A stretch of 64,000 nucleotides of DNA from Anderseniella sp963700735 (GCA_963700735.1 CAVOYR010000003.1:62001-126000); one strand, 5' to 3'. Positions 53,980-63,753 are shown, numbered from the stretch's first letter. Notes: generated by a model not told the origin, from the sequence alone. Numbers and translations are program-made.

Positions 53980-55368
53980 TCAGTTGGCGGCCGGGCTGGT
54001 GGTCTTCTTCAACCATTCGATCATGGCGTTGCGCTCGGCATCGTTGGACATCTTCTGCAACGGCATCTTGGTGCCTGGCACCAGGTGCTGCGGCCCCTTT
54101 TCAAACAACTCGCCGATGGTCGCCTCGTTCCAGATGATGCCGGACTTCAGCAGGGCGTCGGAATAGGCATAGCCCGGCAGGGTGCCTGCCTTGCGGCCAA
54201 ACACGCCGTACAGCGTCGGCCCGGCCCGGTTGGCATCGTCGGGCGACAGCGTATGGCAGACCGAGCATTTGCGCGCAAACTGGCGTTCACCGACACTGAG
54301 ACCTTCGTCCTGCTGGAAGCGGCGCGGATAGCTGCCGTGTGCCGCCTCGAAATCGCGCCCCGGCCGGAACTGCCAGTAGTGGACCTGGTCATCCAGCCCG
54401 CCCATGTAGAGCGCATCGCCGTCGCCGGAGAACGCCAGAGCCCAGACCGGTCCGTACGGGTTGTCGAGCAGCTTGACCGGCGTCCAGTCGCCCATGCCGT
54501 GCACCGACACCACGCCATCGCCGCCGCCGAAGGCAATGACGTTGTGGGCAGGCGAGACGGCCAGCGACAGGATGGGCCGTTCGCGGGCCGCAAGTTCATG
54601 AACGATCTCGCCGGAGCCGATGTCGAGGATGGCGGCTGTGCCGTTCAGCCCGCCAAAGGCCAACGACTTGCCGTCGGGCAGAGCGGCCAGCACGTTGATG
54701 CCCCAGCCGTGCTTGTAGATCGGTCGCAGCTCTTCGCCGGTATCCAGGCGCCACTGGCGGATGGTGCCGTCGGTGCTGGCGGTGAACAGGTGCCCGCCAT
54801 CGGACGAGAAGGCTGCCGCGTTGACGGTATCCCGGTGACCCTTGAGTTCAAACTTCAGGCTGCGGCCGGCAATATCGTAAACCCGGACCGTGCGGTCCCA
54901 GGAAGCGGAGGCAGCCAGCTTGCCGTCTGCCGACACGGCCAGGCCAACGATCTTGTGCTGGTGCGCCTCGAAGGCGTGCAGCAGCTTGCCGGTGCCGAGG
55001 TCCCAAAGCCGCGCCCGGCCATCGTCGCTGCCCGAAAGCGCTGACTTGCCATCAGGCAGGAAGGCAACGGCGTTGACCGCGCCATCATGGTCGGTGAACC
55101 GGTGGAGCACTGCAGGCTTGCCAGGCTCTGCCACGTTCCACGCCATCATGGCGTAGTCGAAGGAGCCGCTCAGCACGGCCTTGCCCGATGGTGACACCGC
55201 GACCGCCTTTACCGGCCCGCCATGACCACGCAGGTCTGCCGAGGACGTCTCGGCGGCAAGGGCGGACACACCAGTCAGGCAACTCCACAGGCCAGCCAGA
55301 ACCGCCAGCACCTGCACAAGGCGCCGGCGCTGCATTCCGGTGGCCTGGAAGATCACCCTGTGCATCAT
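53980..55368 (-). CDS. WD40 beta-propeller fused to cytochrome c
   Basis: This is a 462-residue exported protein. A hydrophobic signal lies at about 15-39. Seven WD40-like repeats follow (HGGPVKAVAVSPSGKAVLSG; RVYDI). The C-terminal cytochrome c domain has the heme motif Cys368-S-V-Cys371-His372 and a likely distal Met435 (GTKMPLQKM). The start is not certain: ATG 55368 follows AGGGGA closely, while Met12 (55335) gives a more usual signal peptide. In this locus it could accept electrons from formate dehydrogenase in the periplasm. That role is inferred. Confidence 0.85.
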   Translation of the reverse strand: MMHRVIFQATGMQRRRLVQVLAVLAGLWSCLTGVSALAAETSSADLRGHGGPVKAVAVSPSGKAVLSGSFDYAMMAWNVAEPGKPAVLHRFTDHDGAVNAVAFLPDGKSALSGSDDGRARLWDLGTGKLLHAFEAHQHKIVGLAVSADGKLAASASWDRTVRVYDIAGRSLKFELKGHRDTVNAAAFSSDGGHLFTASTDGTIRQWRLDTGEELRPIYKHGWGINVLAALPDGKSLAFGGLNGTAAILDIGSGEIVHELAARERPILSLAVSPAHNVIAFGGGDGVVSVHGMGDWTPVKLLDNPYGPVWALAFSGDGDALYMGGLDDQVHYWQFRPGRDFEAAHGSYPRRFQQDEGLSVGERQFARKCSVCHTLSPDDANRAGPTLYGVFGRKAGTLPGYAYSDALLKSGIIWNEATIGELFEKGPQHLVPGTKMPLQKMSNDAERNAMIEWLKKTTSPAAN

Positions 55369-55403
55369 TCCCCTGGTCGACAGTACAGCCGGTCGCCTGC
55401 AGC

Positions 55404-56507
55404 CTATTCGGCAGGCTGGCGGACCTGCTTCAGCTTGCCTTCGTTCTCCAGCTTCTCAACCCACAGGCTGTGATGCTCGCGGGCCCAGTTGGCATCCACC
55501 TGGCCCGACCCCATTGCATCGAACGCGCCTTCCATACCGACCGAGCCGATGTAGATGTGCGCCAGGATGATGACGATGAAGACGACGCCGACGATGGCGT
55601 GCCAGACCTGGTTGAGCTGCTGCTCCTGGATCGGGGCGATTGCGGTGGGAAGGTCAAAGCCGAAGACGTTGAGGATGCCAAAGGTCTTGGCCATGAAGGC
55701 TGTCTCGAACGGGAACATCAGCGCGATGCCCGACAGCGAGACCGATATGGTGAGCACCGTCACCGACCAGAAAATGATCTTCTGGCCGAAATTGAACTTC
55801 TTGGCGGGCGGATGCGAGTTCTTGCTCAGCAGGCCACCGCCCTTCAGGATCCAGTTGAGGTCGGTGCGGCTTGGCAGGTTGTGGGCAACCCACAGGAAGA
55901 ACGCCAGCACGACGCCGGCCATGAAGGCGAACGCAAGATAGTTGTGCAGGTACTTGCCCCACTGCGTGATGAAGGCGAATGCCTCCTTGCCGATGACCGG
56001 CATCATCACATAACGGCCGAACAGCATGTTGAGACCGCTCAGAGCCAGCACGATGAACGAGCCGGCCATCAGCCAGTGGGCAAACCGCTCGATGGCAGAA
56101 AACCGCAGGATTGTGTAGCCGGCCTTGCCATGCTCGATCTTGACGCGACCGCGCAGCACGAAGAACAGGGCCAGCAGGAACACGATGCCAAACAGCGCTG
56201 CGGCTGAATAGACCGTCAGCGGGCCATTGCGGATGTCGCGCCAGACTTCACCTTCCGACTGGATCAGCGTGGCCGATTTCTTGTCGGGGATTGTCACATT
56301 GCCCGTGGCACCCTTGCGGATGGCCTGCCAGATCTGGCTGTCGTTGCTGGTGCCCTGGGCCTCGGTCTGCACATCCACCGTCGGAGACGGCGTTGCCGAC
56401 TGGGCAATCGCGGGCAATGGTGCGGCCACGACCGCAATCATCAGCATGGCTGCCAGCGCAATGACGCTGGCGCGCACGCGGGCGAAAATCGTTTCGGAGA
56501 TCGTCAT
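55404..56507 (-). CDS. formate dehydrogenase gamma subunit (cytochrome b)
   Basis: This is a 367-residue membrane protein. It has an N-terminal signal-like helix (1-36), then four core helices of the FdnI/FdoI cytochrome b type. Heme-ligand histidines lie in IERFAHW, YLHNYLAF and WHAIVG. It receives electrons from the beta subunit and passes them to quinone. The N-terminal ~90 residues before the core are longer than E. coli FdnI. It is in one unit with beta and alpha. Confidence 0.9.
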   Translation of the reverse strand: MTISETIFARVRASVIALAAMLMIAVVAAPLPAIAQSATPSPTVDVQTEAQGTSNDSQIWQAIRKGATGNVTIPDKKSATLIQSEGEVWRDIRNGPLTVYSAAALFGIVFLLALFFVLRGRVKIEHGKAGYTILRFSAIERFAHWLMAGSFIVLALSGLNMLFGRYVMMPVIGKEAFAFITQWGKYLHNYLAFAFMAGVVLAFFLWVAHNLPSRTDLNWILKGGGLLSKNSHPPAKKFNFGQKIIFWSVTVLTISVSLSGIALMFPFETAFMAKTFGILNVFGFDLPTAIAPIQEQQLNQVWHAIVGVVFIVIILAHIYIGSVGMEGAFDAMGSGQVDANWAREHHSLWVEKLENEGKLKQVRQPAE

Positions 56508-56608
56508 GGCGCTCTACCTCTTGTTTGACCCTCGGGAGCACGCGCGGTTCGGGCATTCGCCTCATTGATCCGGCGCGGCAGCATTATCTGTTTTGTCCGG
56601 CTCGCGAG

Positions 56609-56806
56609 CTACAGCGAGTCGGATGACTGGATGCTCATGCGCGTTCGCAAGGCATCGCGTTGTTCGTCAGTCAGCTCTGCAGCAGGCTGGCCGGGATAGG
56701 TCCCCTTCTCCAGCGTGATGGGCCGGCCATCCAGCGGATTCTTGCACCCTGCCAGCGCAAGGCAGCCGGCTGCAATCAACATCAGCCTGATCGATACGTG
56801 TTTCAT
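56609..56806 (-). CDS. small lipoprotein
   Basis: This is a 65-residue protein with a signal peptide and lipobox LAGC (Cys about 22), then a short polar tail (PLDGRPITLEKGTYPGQ). It sits between the gamma and beta subunit genes, so a role near formate dehydrogenase is likely but unproven. The ATG at 56806 was preferred to an upstream frame that lacks a signal peptide. Confidence 0.7.
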   Translation of the reverse strand: MKHVSIRLMLIAAGCLALAGCKNPLDGRPITLEKGTYPGQPAAELTDEQRDALRTRMSIQSSDSL

Positions 56807-56936
56807 GTGACTCCGTCGCCAATGAGCGACCGGCATCGCCACAAGGGCAACATGCCGGCATGGGCGCGGGAGATGGCGATCGGCGTGATCACCATCTCCC
56901 GGCGCGATTTGCCGTGAACGGGGCGCGTGTCAGGTC

Positions 56937-57530
56937 TTACGACCCGCCACCCGGATAGGCCTTGCCCCAACCCCAGGCACCCGAGCCGAAGCCACGGGCC
57001 ACCACACGCTCGCGGTAGATGTTCGACACCGTGTCGCCATCACCTGCAAGCAGCGCCTTGGTCGAGCACATTTCCGCACACAGCGGCAACTTGCCCTCGG
57101 CCAGACGGTTGCGGCCATACTTCTTGAACTCGCTTTCGGAGTTGTTTTCTTCCGGGCCACCGGCGCAGAAGGTGCACTTGTCCATCTTGCCGCGAGAACC
57201 GAAGTTGCCCACCTGCGGGAACTGCGGCGCGCCGAACGGGCACGCGTAGAAGCAGTAACCGCAGCCGATGCAGAGGTCCTTGTTGTGCAGGACCACGCCC
57301 TCGGCCGACTGGTAGAAGCAGTCGACCGGGCACACGGCCATGCACGGCGCATCCGAACAGTGCATGCAGGCCACCGAGATGGACCGTTCGCCCGGTTTGC
57401 CGTCATTGATGGTGACGACGCGCCGGCGGTTCACGCCCCATGGCACTTCATGCTCGTTCTTGCAGGCGGTGACACAGGCGTTGCATTCGATGCAGCGCTC
57501 AGCGTCACAGAGAAATTTCATGCGAGCCAT
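56937..57530 (-). CDS. formate dehydrogenase beta subunit (iron-sulfur)
   Basis: This is a 197-residue protein with the four-cluster pattern of the FdhB/FdnH type: CIECNACVTACK, CMHCSDAPCMAVCP, CIGCGYCFYACPFG and CTFCAGG...CAEMC. It wires the catalytic subunit to the cytochrome b. No membrane anchor helix is seen at the C-terminus, unlike E. coli FdnH. It follows the alpha gene by 15 bases. Confidence 0.92.
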   Translation of the reverse strand: MARMKFLCDAERCIECNACVTACKNEHEVPWGVNRRRVVTINDGKPGERSISVACMHCSDAPCMAVCPVDCFYQSAEGVVLHNKDLCIGCGYCFYACPFGAPQFPQVGNFGSRGKMDKCTFCAGGPEENNSESEFKKYGRNRLAEGKLPLCAEMCSTKALLAGDGDTVSNIYRERVVARGFGSGAWGWGKAYPGGGS

Positions 57531-57545
57531 TGCTGTGTCTCCTTT

Positions 57546-60497
57546 CTATGCCTTGGTTATGTTGCAGAGGGTGGCCTTGGTTTCCTGCATCTGGGTCACC
57601 GAGTCGTAGCCGTAGGTCTGCGCCGTGTTGGTCGCTTCACCCAGGACGTACGGATCGGCACCTGCAGGATACAGCCCGCGCAGGTCTTCGCCCTGCATGT
57701 GGCCGCCAAAGTGGAACGGCATGAAGGCAACATCCTGGCCCACACGCTCGGTCACCATGGCCTTGACCTTGACCTTGCCCTTTTCGGGGCCTTCCACCCA
57801 GACCATGTCGCCATCCCGGATGCCGAGGTTGTTGGCATTGACCGGATTGATCTCGACGAACATGTCCTGCTGCAGTTCAGCCAGCCAGGGGTTGGAACGG
57901 GTCTCGTCACCACCACCTTCGTACTCCACCAGGCGACCCGAGGTGAGAATGATCGGGTAGTCCTTGGAGAAGTCCTTCTCCTGGATCGAGGCGTACAGCG
58001 TCGGCAGACGGTGCATCCTGCGGTCCTTGTAGGTGGCGTACTTGTCGAGCAGGTCGCGGCGCGGGGTGTACAGCGGCTCGCGGTGCAGCGGCACCGGATC
58101 CGGGAACGTCCACACCACGGTACGGGCCTTGCCGTTGCCGAACGGGGCGCAGCCATGCTTGATGGCAACGCGCTGGATGCCGCCGGACAGGTCGGTCTTC
58201 CAGTTGACGTTGTCCAGCTTCTCCATGTCGTCTTCGGTGCCCGCAACCTTCTTGATGGCTGCCAGCTCGTCAGGCGTCAGATCGCCATCCCAGCCCAGCT
58301 TGCGCAGCATGCCGAAGGTGAACTCGGGATAACCATCCTCGATCTCCGAGCCCTTCGACCATGACCCCTCAGCCAGCAGGTTGGCGCCGCCCCATTCGTC
58401 TGGTGCCTTGACACCGAAACGGGCACGGAAGGTCAGACCGCCTTCAGCCACTGTCTTGGACGTGTCGTACAGGTTCGGCGTACCGGGGTGCTTCATTTCC
58501 GGCGTGCCCCATGACGGCCATGGCAGGCCGTAATAGTCGCCGTCGGCCGGACCACCGCGTGCCTGCAGCGTGGTCTTGTCGAAGGTTGCCTGGTTTGCCA
58601 TGTGCAGCTTGAGGCGCTCCGGCGACTGGCCGGTATACCCGATGGTCCACATGCCGCGGTTGAACTCGCGGGTGACGTCCTCGATCAACGGTTCCTTGGT
58701 CGTCACGGCACCGATCTTGACGTCGTCCAGCTTGATGTTGCGGAACATGCGGTCAGCAAAGCCAAACTTTTCGGCCAGCATGTAGGCAATGACGTGGTCA
58801 GGCAGCGATTCGAACAGCGGTTCGACCACCTTCTCGCGCCACTGCAGTGACCGGTTGGACGCCGTGACCGAGCCCGAGGTCTCGAACTGGGTCGAGGCAG
58901 GCAACAGGTAGACGCCATCCTTGCGGGTGTGCATCACGGCCGTCATGGTCGGGTATGGATCGATCACCACGAGGGTGTCGAGCATCGCCATGGCCTTCTG
59001 CATGTCTGGCAGACGGGTCTGCGAGTTGGGTGCGTGGCCCCAGAACACCATGCCCTTGACCGGGTTCGGCTGATCGACATTCTCCTTGGCTTCGAGAACG
59101 CCATCGAACCAGCGCGACACCGGAATGCCGCTCTGGTTCATCATGGCCTTGTCCTTGCCATCCTTGTCCTTGATGGTCCCGAAACGGGCCTTCAGCCAGC
59201 CAAGGTCCTCTTCCCACACGCGGGCCCAGTGAGCCCACGATCCGGCAGCGAGGCCGTAGTAGCCCGGCAGGGTGTCCATCAGCACGCCAAGGTCGGTTGC
59301 GCCCTGGACGTTGTCGTGGCCGCGGAAGATGTTGGTGCCGCCGCCAGCCACGCCCATGTTGCCAAGGGCGAGCTGCAGGATGCAGTAGGCGCGGGTGTTG
59401 TTGTTGCCGTTGGTGTGCTGCGTGCCACCCATGCACCAGATCACGGTGCCGGGCTTGTTTTCAGCCAGGGTACGGGCAACGCGCTTCATCTGCGACGGGG
59501 GAACGCCGGCGACCTTCTCAACTTCCTCTGGCGTCCACTTCTTCACTTCCTCGCGGATGTACTCCATGCCCCAGACGCGGCGGGAGATGAAGTCCTTGTC
59601 TTCCCAGCCGTTCTCGAAGATGTGGTACAGGATGCCCCAGATGATCGCCACGTCGGTACCGGAGCGGAACCGGACATATTCAGTGGCGTGGGCGGCGGTG
59701 CGCGTGAAGCGCGGGTCGCACACGATCATCGCGGCGTTGTTTTCTTCCTTGGCCTTGAGCAGGTGCAGCAGCGACACCGGGTGGGCTTCAGCAGGGTTGC
59801 CGCCGATCACGAAGATCGCCTTGGAATTGTGGATGTCGTTGTAGGAGTTGGTCATCGCACCATAGCCCCAGGTGTTGGCAACACCTGCAACCGTGGTGGA
59901 GTGACAGATGCGCGCCTGGTGGTCGACGTTGTTGGTGCCCCAGTAGGCAGCAAACTTGCGGACCAGGTACGCCTGCTCGTTGCTGTGCTTGGCAGAACCG
60001 AGCCAGTAGACCGAATCCGGGCCGGACTCTGCGCTGATCTTTGCAAGCCGGTCGCCGACTTCATTGATCGCGGTGGCCCAGTCGAGGCGCTTCCATTCGC
60101 CGTTCTCGAGCTTCATCGGGTACTTCAGGCGGCGCTCGCCGTGGGCGTGCTCACGCACTGCCGCGCCCTTGGCGCAGTGGGCGCCCAGGTTGAACGGGCT
60201 GTCATAGGCAGGCTCCTGGCCTGTCCACACGCCATTCTGGACTTCGGCAATGACCGTGCAGCCAACCGAGCAGTGCGTACACACCGACTTCTTCAATTCA
60301 ACTGCACCCGACACGCTTGCCGCCTCAGCCTTGCGCACCATTCCCGGTGCCAGCGAAGCAGCCGCCGCAAGCCCGCCAACAGCGAGACCCGAGCGGCGCA
60401 AGAACGTGCGCCTGTCAATAGCTCCACCAGTCAAATCGGTGAGGGCCGATGACAGTCGAGGGCCGAATGCAACCTCTCCCGTCTTCTTCCTGAGCAT
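57546..60497 (-). CDS. formate dehydrogenase catalytic alpha subunit, cysteine type
   Basis: This is a 983-residue molybdopterin enzyme. The Tat signal holds RRTFLRRSGLAVGG (29-42). The N-terminal 4Fe-4S ligands are Cys73, Cys76, Cys80 and Cys108. The active-site residue is Cys198 followed by His199 (QARICHSTTVAG), so it uses cysteine, not selenocysteine. The rest is the bis-MGD domain set. It oxidises formate to CO2 in the periplasm, given the Tat signal. The operon runs alpha, beta, lipoprotein, gamma. FdhD and FdhE are not in the window. Confidence 0.93.
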   Translation of the reverse strand: MLRKKTGEVAFGPRLSSALTDLTGGAIDRRTFLRRSGLAVGGLAAAASLAPGMVRKAEAASVSGAVELKKSVCTHCSVGCTVIAEVQNGVWTGQEPAYDSPFNLGAHCAKGAAVREHAHGERRLKYPMKLENGEWKRLDWATAINEVGDRLAKISAESGPDSVYWLGSAKHSNEQAYLVRKFAAYWGTNNVDHQARICHSTTVAGVANTWGYGAMTNSYNDIHNSKAIFVIGGNPAEAHPVSLLHLLKAKEENNAAMIVCDPRFTRTAAHATEYVRFRSGTDVAIIWGILYHIFENGWEDKDFISRRVWGMEYIREEVKKWTPEEVEKVAGVPPSQMKRVARTLAENKPGTVIWCMGGTQHTNGNNNTRAYCILQLALGNMGVAGGGTNIFRGHDNVQGATDLGVLMDTLPGYYGLAAGSWAHWARVWEEDLGWLKARFGTIKDKDGKDKAMMNQSGIPVSRWFDGVLEAKENVDQPNPVKGMVFWGHAPNSQTRLPDMQKAMAMLDTLVVIDPYPTMTAVMHTRKDGVYLLPASTQFETSGSVTASNRSLQWREKVVEPLFESLPDHVIAYMLAEKFGFADRMFRNIKLDDVKIGAVTTKEPLIEDVTREFNRGMWTIGYTGQSPERLKLHMANQATFDKTTLQARGGPADGDYYGLPWPSWGTPEMKHPGTPNLYDTSKTVAEGGLTFRARFGVKAPDEWGGANLLAEGSWSKGSEIEDGYPEFTFGMLRKLGWDGDLTPDELAAIKKVAGTEDDMEKLDNVNWKTDLSGGIQRVAIKHGCAPFGNGKARTVVWTFPDPVPLHREPLYTPRRDLLDKYATYKDRRMHRLPTLYASIQEKDFSKDYPIILTSGRLVEYEGGGDETRSNPWLAELQQDMFVEINPVNANNLGIRDGDMVWVEGPEKGKVKVKAMVTERVGQDVAFMPFHFGGHMQGEDLRGLYPAGADPYVLGEATNTAQTYGYDSVTQMQETKATLCNITKA

Positions 60498-60579
60498 GAT
60501 CTTTCTCCAGTTTGGGCATCCCGTCGCGAGTGCCCTGTTTCAACAACAATCCCCAGCAGCTGTGCCTGAAAGGTCAGGC

Positions 60580-60774
60580 CTAGAAGCTGGCAAGCTTGTA
60601 GTAGGTCTTGACGTGATCGGTTTCCCGGTAGCCCGCCGCACCTTCTTCAGGAACGGCAGCTTCCGCGGCTACGGACCCGGCAGCAATTGCCGCCGTACCG
60701 GTGACTGCGGACACGCCTGCAAGCTTGAGGAAACTGCGGCGGCCTGTGGCTACCTTTTCGTTATCCCTGGCCAT
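60580..60774 (-). CDS. formate dehydrogenase region Tat-target peptide
   Basis: This is a 64-residue peptide with GRRSFLKLAGVSAVTGTAA, a twin-arginine signal, then a short mature part (AAVPEEGAAGYRETDHV). It matches the known 'formate dehydrogenase region TAT target' class found before FDH alpha genes. Its function is not known. The ATG at 60774 gives MARDNEKVATGRRS. Confidence 0.83.
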   Translation of the reverse strand: MARDNEKVATGRRSFLKLAGVSAVTGTAAIAAGSVAAEAAVPEEGAAGYRETDHVKTYYKLASF

Positions 60775-60851
60775 AGTGCACTCCATCGTATGGGGCTTTC
60801 GTGCCCCGGTTGGCGCAGGCGCCCTTCGGCGCGCTGCAAGGCATGGAAGGT

Positions 60852-61514
60852 TCAGACCATCTCGAAGGCCTGCTCCTCCACATTCATGAACGCCGCACCG
60901 AGCTGGCCGATGCAGGCATAGAAAACAGACGACCTGGCGCCCTCGAGGTCGGTAAAGAACGTGCTTGCCCAGGGCGAAATGTGCGCCTGGAAGAACGCCT
61001 TCTGCTCGCCAAGGTCAGCGGCGCCGTCAAAGTCGCCCATGATGAGCCCGGCCATCATCTCGCACAGGGCGGCGATGTGGTCTTCCGGCTCGCTGACATT
61101 GTCGCGCCGGGCAATGCCCAGCCGGGCCATGTCGGTGCGCAGCCGGGCCAGCGGCTTTTCGTTGAGGAAGCCAGTAATGTAATACGAACCGTAGGGCACG
61201 AGCTCGCCACGGCCGACGCCGATGAACAGGTTCTGGTATTCGCGCGCTGCATCTTCGCTGGTGGTGGCGGCAGACACGCGTGCGAGTGCGCCGACGGCCT
61301 TGCCGATGGGCGTGTCGTCACCGGTCATGTCGGCAAACACGGCAAGGTCCGCGCCGGTTGGGCCGGCGCGCAATGAGTGTGCGAGCAAACGGTACACATT
61401 TGCCCGCAACACATCTTCTTCACTGATTGCCAGAGCTAACCTTGCCTCGCCCATGTTCACCGTTCTGCGCTTCGGGATCTCTAACGGACCGGATTGCGCA
61501 GGTGCTTCCTCCAT
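60852..61514 (-). CDS. TorD/DmsD-type molybdoenzyme chaperone
   Basis: This is a 220-residue all-helical protein with TorD-family text (ANVYRLLAHSLRAGPTG; REYQNLFIGVGRGELVPYGSYY). Such chaperones bind the Tat signal and help cofactor insertion. It is first in the minus-strand formate dehydrogenase unit, so it likely serves the alpha subunit. Start choice between 61514 and Met21 (61454) is not certain. Confidence 0.85.
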   Translation of the reverse strand: MEEAPAQSGPLEIPKRRTVNMGEARLALAISEEDVLRANVYRLLAHSLRAGPTGADLAVFADMTGDDTPIGKAVGALARVSAATTSEDAAREYQNLFIGVGRGELVPYGSYYITGFLNEKPLARLRTDMARLGIARRDNVSEPEDHIAALCEMMAGLIMGDFDGAADLGEQKAFFQAHISPWASTFFTDLEGARSSVFYACIGQLGAAFMNVEEQAFEMV

Positions 61515-61610
61515 AATCTATCCAAACAGGATGACGCACCCTGCCCGGTTGGGGCAAGTCTTATCGGCGGCTTTGGCTACCTGTTTCGCAGACCGGTAAT
61601 TCCGATTGAA

Positions 61611-62798
61611 CTACTCGACAATTATCCGGGGCGCGGCCCGCTTCTGCCCGGCGGCATCACCCTCGATCGAGGCCCATACCTTGCTGGCAATATCGCGATA
61701 GATGCCGGCATGTACCGAGTCCGGCGCCGACACCACGATGGGCTGGCCCGCGTCGGAGCGGATGCGCAGGTCGATGTCGAGCGGCACCTCGCCGAGGAAC
61801 GGAAGGCCCAGCTTTTCCGCCTCGGCGGCAGCGCCTCCGTGACCGAAAATCTCGTGTCTTTCCCCGCACTTGGAGCAAATGAAGTAGCTCATGTTCTCGA
61901 CGATGCCGAGCACCGGCACATCCACCCGGCGGAACATGTTCAGCCCCTTGCGGGCGTCGATCAGGGCCAGGTCTTGCGGCGTCGACACGATGACGGCACC
62001 CGACAGCGGCGTCTGCTGTGCAAGGGTCAACTGAGCGTCGCCGGTGCCGGGTGGCATGTCGACAACCAGCACGTCAAGATCGGCCCAGGCCACTTCGCGC
62101 AGCATCTGCTGCAAGGCCGACATGACCATCGGGCCACGCCAGATCATCGGCGTGTCCTCCTCCACGAGGAAACCCATCGACATTGCCTGCAGGCCGAATC
62201 CGTCCAGCGGTTTCAGGGTGCGGGCACCGGGCGAGACAGGCTCGGGCCGGCCGGTGATTCCCAGCAGCCGGGGGACAGAGGGACCATAGATATCGGCGTC
62301 GAGGATGCCGACCTTGAGGCCGTTGGCCTGCAGGCCGAGCGCCAGGTTGACCGCCGTGGTGGACTTGCCCACGCCACCCTTGCCGGAAGCCACGGCCACG
62401 ATGTGCTTGACACCGGGTACGCCGGCCATGGTCTGGGCGGCCTGCGCCTTGGGGCCGGGCGCACGACCTGCCATGGGCGGCGGCGGGGCCATGGTGGCAC
62501 CGGCAGGCGGTGGTGTTCGTCCCGGTGCGGCAGCGGCAGGCCGCGAGCCGGGCTTCACCTCGGCGGTCAGCGCGGCCATCACCTTCTGGACCCCGTCCAC
62601 CTTGGACACGGCCTTTTCGGCTGCCTGGCGCAGTGGCTCCAGCTCGCGGGCGCGGGATGCATCAACGGCGATGGCGAACATCACGTTGTCACCGGAAATC
62701 ACCACGTCCGACACCAGGCCGAGCGATATGAGATCGCCCTCAAGGTCCGGGCCTTTCACTTTTGCCAGTGCTTCCAGCACCTTAGCCTTTTCTACCAT
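61611..62798 (-). CDS. Mrp/NBP35/ApbC family iron-sulfur carrier ATPase
   Basis: This is a 395-residue P-loop protein. The N-terminal MIP18/DUF59 domain (about 1-90) is followed by an Ala/Pro-rich linker and then ASGKGGVGKSTTAVN. The cluster-binding CxxC is CSKCGERH. It delivers Fe-S clusters to target enzymes, for which the formate dehydrogenase cluster would be a consumer. The ATG at 62798 follows GGAGAG. Confidence 0.92.
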   Translation of the reverse strand: MVEKAKVLEALAKVKGPDLEGDLISLGLVSDVVISGDNVMFAIAVDASRARELEPLRQAAEKAVSKVDGVQKVMAALTAEVKPGSRPAAAAPGRTPPPAGATMAPPPPMAGRAPGPKAQAAQTMAGVPGVKHIVAVASGKGGVGKSTTAVNLALGLQANGLKVGILDADIYGPSVPRLLGITGRPEPVSPGARTLKPLDGFGLQAMSMGFLVEEDTPMIWRGPMVMSALQQMLREVAWADLDVLVVDMPPGTGDAQLTLAQQTPLSGAVIVSTPQDLALIDARKGLNMFRRVDVPVLGIVENMSYFICSKCGERHEIFGHGGAAAEAEKLGLPFLGEVPLDIDLRIRSDAGQPIVVSAPDSVHAGIYRDIASKVWASIEGDAAGQKRAAPRIIVE

Positions 62799-62810
62799 CA
62801 CGCTCTCCAC

Positions 62811-62846
62811 AAAAAATGTCCGGCAGCCTGACCGGAGGCTGCCGGA
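62811..62846 (-). terminator. Rho-independent terminator
   Basis: Stem TCCGGCAGCCT (62819-62829) with AGGCTGCCGGA (62836-62846) is followed on the minus strand by TTTTTT (62816-62811). It ends the IclR gene before the Mrp gene. Confidence 0.85.
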
Positions 62847-62898
62847 TCGATGTTCTCCTGCCAAACGGCGCGGCGTGCAACCCCTTGACCTATGAAAG

Positions 62899-63753
62899 TC
62901 AGCGGCGGCGCGGCACGCCACCCAGTTCGACGGTGATGTCGCTGGCAATGCGGTTGACCAGGTCGCCCAGCACCTGGATGCGCTGGTCGGTCACCCGGGC
63001 GGACGGACCGGACACGGAAATTGCGCCCAGCGGTTCGCCATGCTCGTCGAAGATGGTGGAGGCGACACAGCGCAGGCCGATGGCATTTTCCTCGTCATCG
63101 ATGGCGTAACCGCGTTGCGCGCACAGGTCGAGGTCCTTGAACAGGTCGTCGATCGTGGTGTGGGTGTGGGTGGTTTCGCGGGTCAGTTCGCGTCCCTGCA
63201 GCATCTTGCGGGCAGCTTCGCCCGGCAGGCTGGACAGGATGGCCTTGCCGACACCCGAACAGTGGGTGCGGGCACGCCCGCCCGGACCGGCGATGGCGCG
63301 CATCATCTTGTGGCACTCGACCTGCGCCAGGTACACGACCTCGCCCCGGTCTGCGATACCAAGATTGACCGTTTCGCCGGACTGTTCCATCAGGCGGCGC
63401 ATGTAGGGCCGGGCGATGGTCACAAGGTCGCGCGAGCGTACGAACGCCGAGCCGACGCGGAATGCCTGAACCCCGATCAGCCAGACCGAGCGTTCGTTGT
63501 CGAATCGCACGTAGCGCTCGTTCTGCAATGTGGTCAGCAGACGGTGCGCGGTGGAGTTGGGCAGTCCCACTTCCTGCGCCACTTCAGACAGCGACAGGCC
63601 CGAGCCGTGATAGGACAGCGCGTTGAGCAGCTTCAACGCCCGGCTGAGCGATTGAACCTGCCCGGACGCGCGCAGCACGTCCTTGCTCGGCACCCGCAGT
63701 TCTTCGCGGCGCGCGGCATCCTTTTCCTTGTCCAATATCTCATTATCCAGCAT
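62899..63753 (-). CDS. IclR-family transcriptional regulator
   Basis: This is a 284-residue regulator with the N-terminal winged helix (about 35-95, LSLSEVAQEVGLPNSTAHRLL) and the C-terminal effector domain (about 110-280) with ARTHCSGVGKAILSSLPGEA. It likely responds to a small carboxylate, common for the family. Its target is probably the gene that starts to the right beyond the window. A 30-residue charged tail precedes the helix-turn-helix. Confidence 0.9.
   Translation of the reverse strand: MLDNEILDKEKDAARREELRVPSKDVLRASGQVQSLSRALKLLNALSYHGSGLSLSEVAQEVGLPNSTAHRLLTTLQNERYVRFDNERSVWLIGVQAFRVGSAFVRSRDLVTIARPYMRRLMEQSGETVNLGIADRGEVVYLAQVECHKMMRAIAGPGGRARTHCSGVGKAILSSLPGEAARKMLQGRELTRETTHTHTTIDDLFKDLDLCAQRGYAIDDEENAIGLRCVASTIFDEHGEPLGAISVSGPSARVTDQRIQVLGDLVNRIASDITVELGGVPRRR

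Noticed and set aside
58900..60497. Selenocysteine codon in formate dehydrogenase
   Set aside because: The catalytic position is a TGC cysteine codon, and no in-frame TGA is present.
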